From positions 1 to 18,907 of the forward strand of contig JAOCPU010000115.1 of assembly GCA_035772785.1 (NCBI GenBank): a DNA stretch of 18,907 nt. The letters are read 5' to 3'. The notes below the pieces were generated by a model, which saw only the letters and a list, made by a program, of their open reading frames with translations, did no database searches and was not told the origin of the DNA. This DNA is from Phlebiopsis flavidoalba. Taxonomy: Eukaryota > Basidiomycota > Agaricomycetes > Polyporales > Phanerochaetaceae. A program made the translations under genes and the position numbers. Below, piece by piece: positions 18,481 to 18,907 of this stretch (positions within the stretch are counted from its first letter, which is position 1; each line of letters begins with the position of its first letter).

Positions 18481-18907
18481 TACGCTTTGCCAACTCTATC
18501 CCGCTCAGGCGCACTCCGTCGGTTTACGGCATGACCCTTCTAAACGCCAAAATGTAAATATGTACCCAATCAGTCTCCCGAATGTCATACGAGTTACAAT
18601 ATTCGGGGCGGTATTGTGTTTTTTCCTGACCATGCGCAGGGTAAGGCATCAGCGGTAAAGCGTTATTCGTAGTGTGGCGAGAGCTGTAATACGGCTCGCC
18701 ACTATCTCCAAGATGCACTCCGCAGACGGGACTTTGCGCTTTTGTTTCGCGGTTTGTCATACATGTTTCAGTCTCGAAGGCTTAATGCTTCGGTCCAGCC
18801 GTACATGGTCCGCTGCGGAGGGGCGCATTACCTTAGCATCCGACATGTGGGGGGCCAAAAACCATCGCGCAGGGACGCCGGCCTTGAATGCAAAACCCGC
18901 GCATCCC
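18481..18907. other. Downstream stretch, no gene supported
   Basis: No coding region is supported between the end of the 15640-18480 gene and the window edge. A short frame with a hydrophobic patch (VIRVTIFGAVLCFFL near 18580-18630) follows the stop in another frame, but there is no sign that it is joined to the gene. The stretch contains a small CCCGAAT..ATTCGGG inverted repeat at 18577-18607 and the hairpin listed next. Confidence 0.35.
18674..18702. repeat. Perfect 8-bp inverted repeat downstream of gene
   Basis: GTGGCGAG at 18674-18681 pairs with CTCGCCAC at 18695-18702 across 13 bases; the flanks (TAGTG and CACTA) continue the symmetry imperfectly. It lies about 190 bp past the stop of the preceding gene. 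It could be an RNA hairpin in a 3' UTR or a small element remnant. Confidence 0.45.

Overview
The window looks like a stretch of an Agaricomycete (mushroom-forming basidiomycete) chromosome. The support is short GT..AG introns of 46-104 bp with good donors (GTGAGT, GTATGT, GTAAGC), a casein-kinase-1-like gene of the type that is multiplied in these fungi, a multi-exon gene resembling a protein of unknown function that is repeated in many agaricomycete genomes, and abundant small non-autonomous DNA elements. No bacterial operon, rRNA or convincing tRNA gene is visible. The species cannot be named from the sequence.

Layout. 1-2045 is a visibly AT-richer, gene-free block with short inverted repeats. 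2059-2656 is a decayed coding remnant. 2657-4025 holds no gene I can support. 4026-4180 is a 22-bp minisatellite. 4431-5225 is a dispersed repeat interrupted by a 390-bp terminal-inverted-repeat (TIR) element; a second copy of the same dispersed repeat at 12150-12500 preserves the empty site. A fragment of the same TIR element family lies at 5575-5676 and a full-length relative at 13278-13658. 6692-6979 is a possible exon on the minus strand. 7762-8166 and 8637-9043 are a direct-repeat pair carrying a conserved GCCGAGC/GCTCGGC hairpin. 9410-10391 is a CK1-like kinase with introns still recognisable but its frame broken several times; a possible tail with a transmembrane helix follows to 11059. 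13724-13951 is a weak candidate exon. 15640-18480 is the largest gene: a nuclear-looking N-terminus followed by a long conserved body, again with several single-base frame changes.

The two recognisable genes share a pattern: splice sites and conserved motifs are intact, but the frame changes by one base many times. Either the window contains decaying gene copies in a repeat-rich region, or it comes from an assembly with uncorrected one-base indels. This decides whether these are pseudogenes or living genes, and the sequence alone cannot settle it. Apart from repeat insertion history, I see no evidence that the genes here form a functional cluster.
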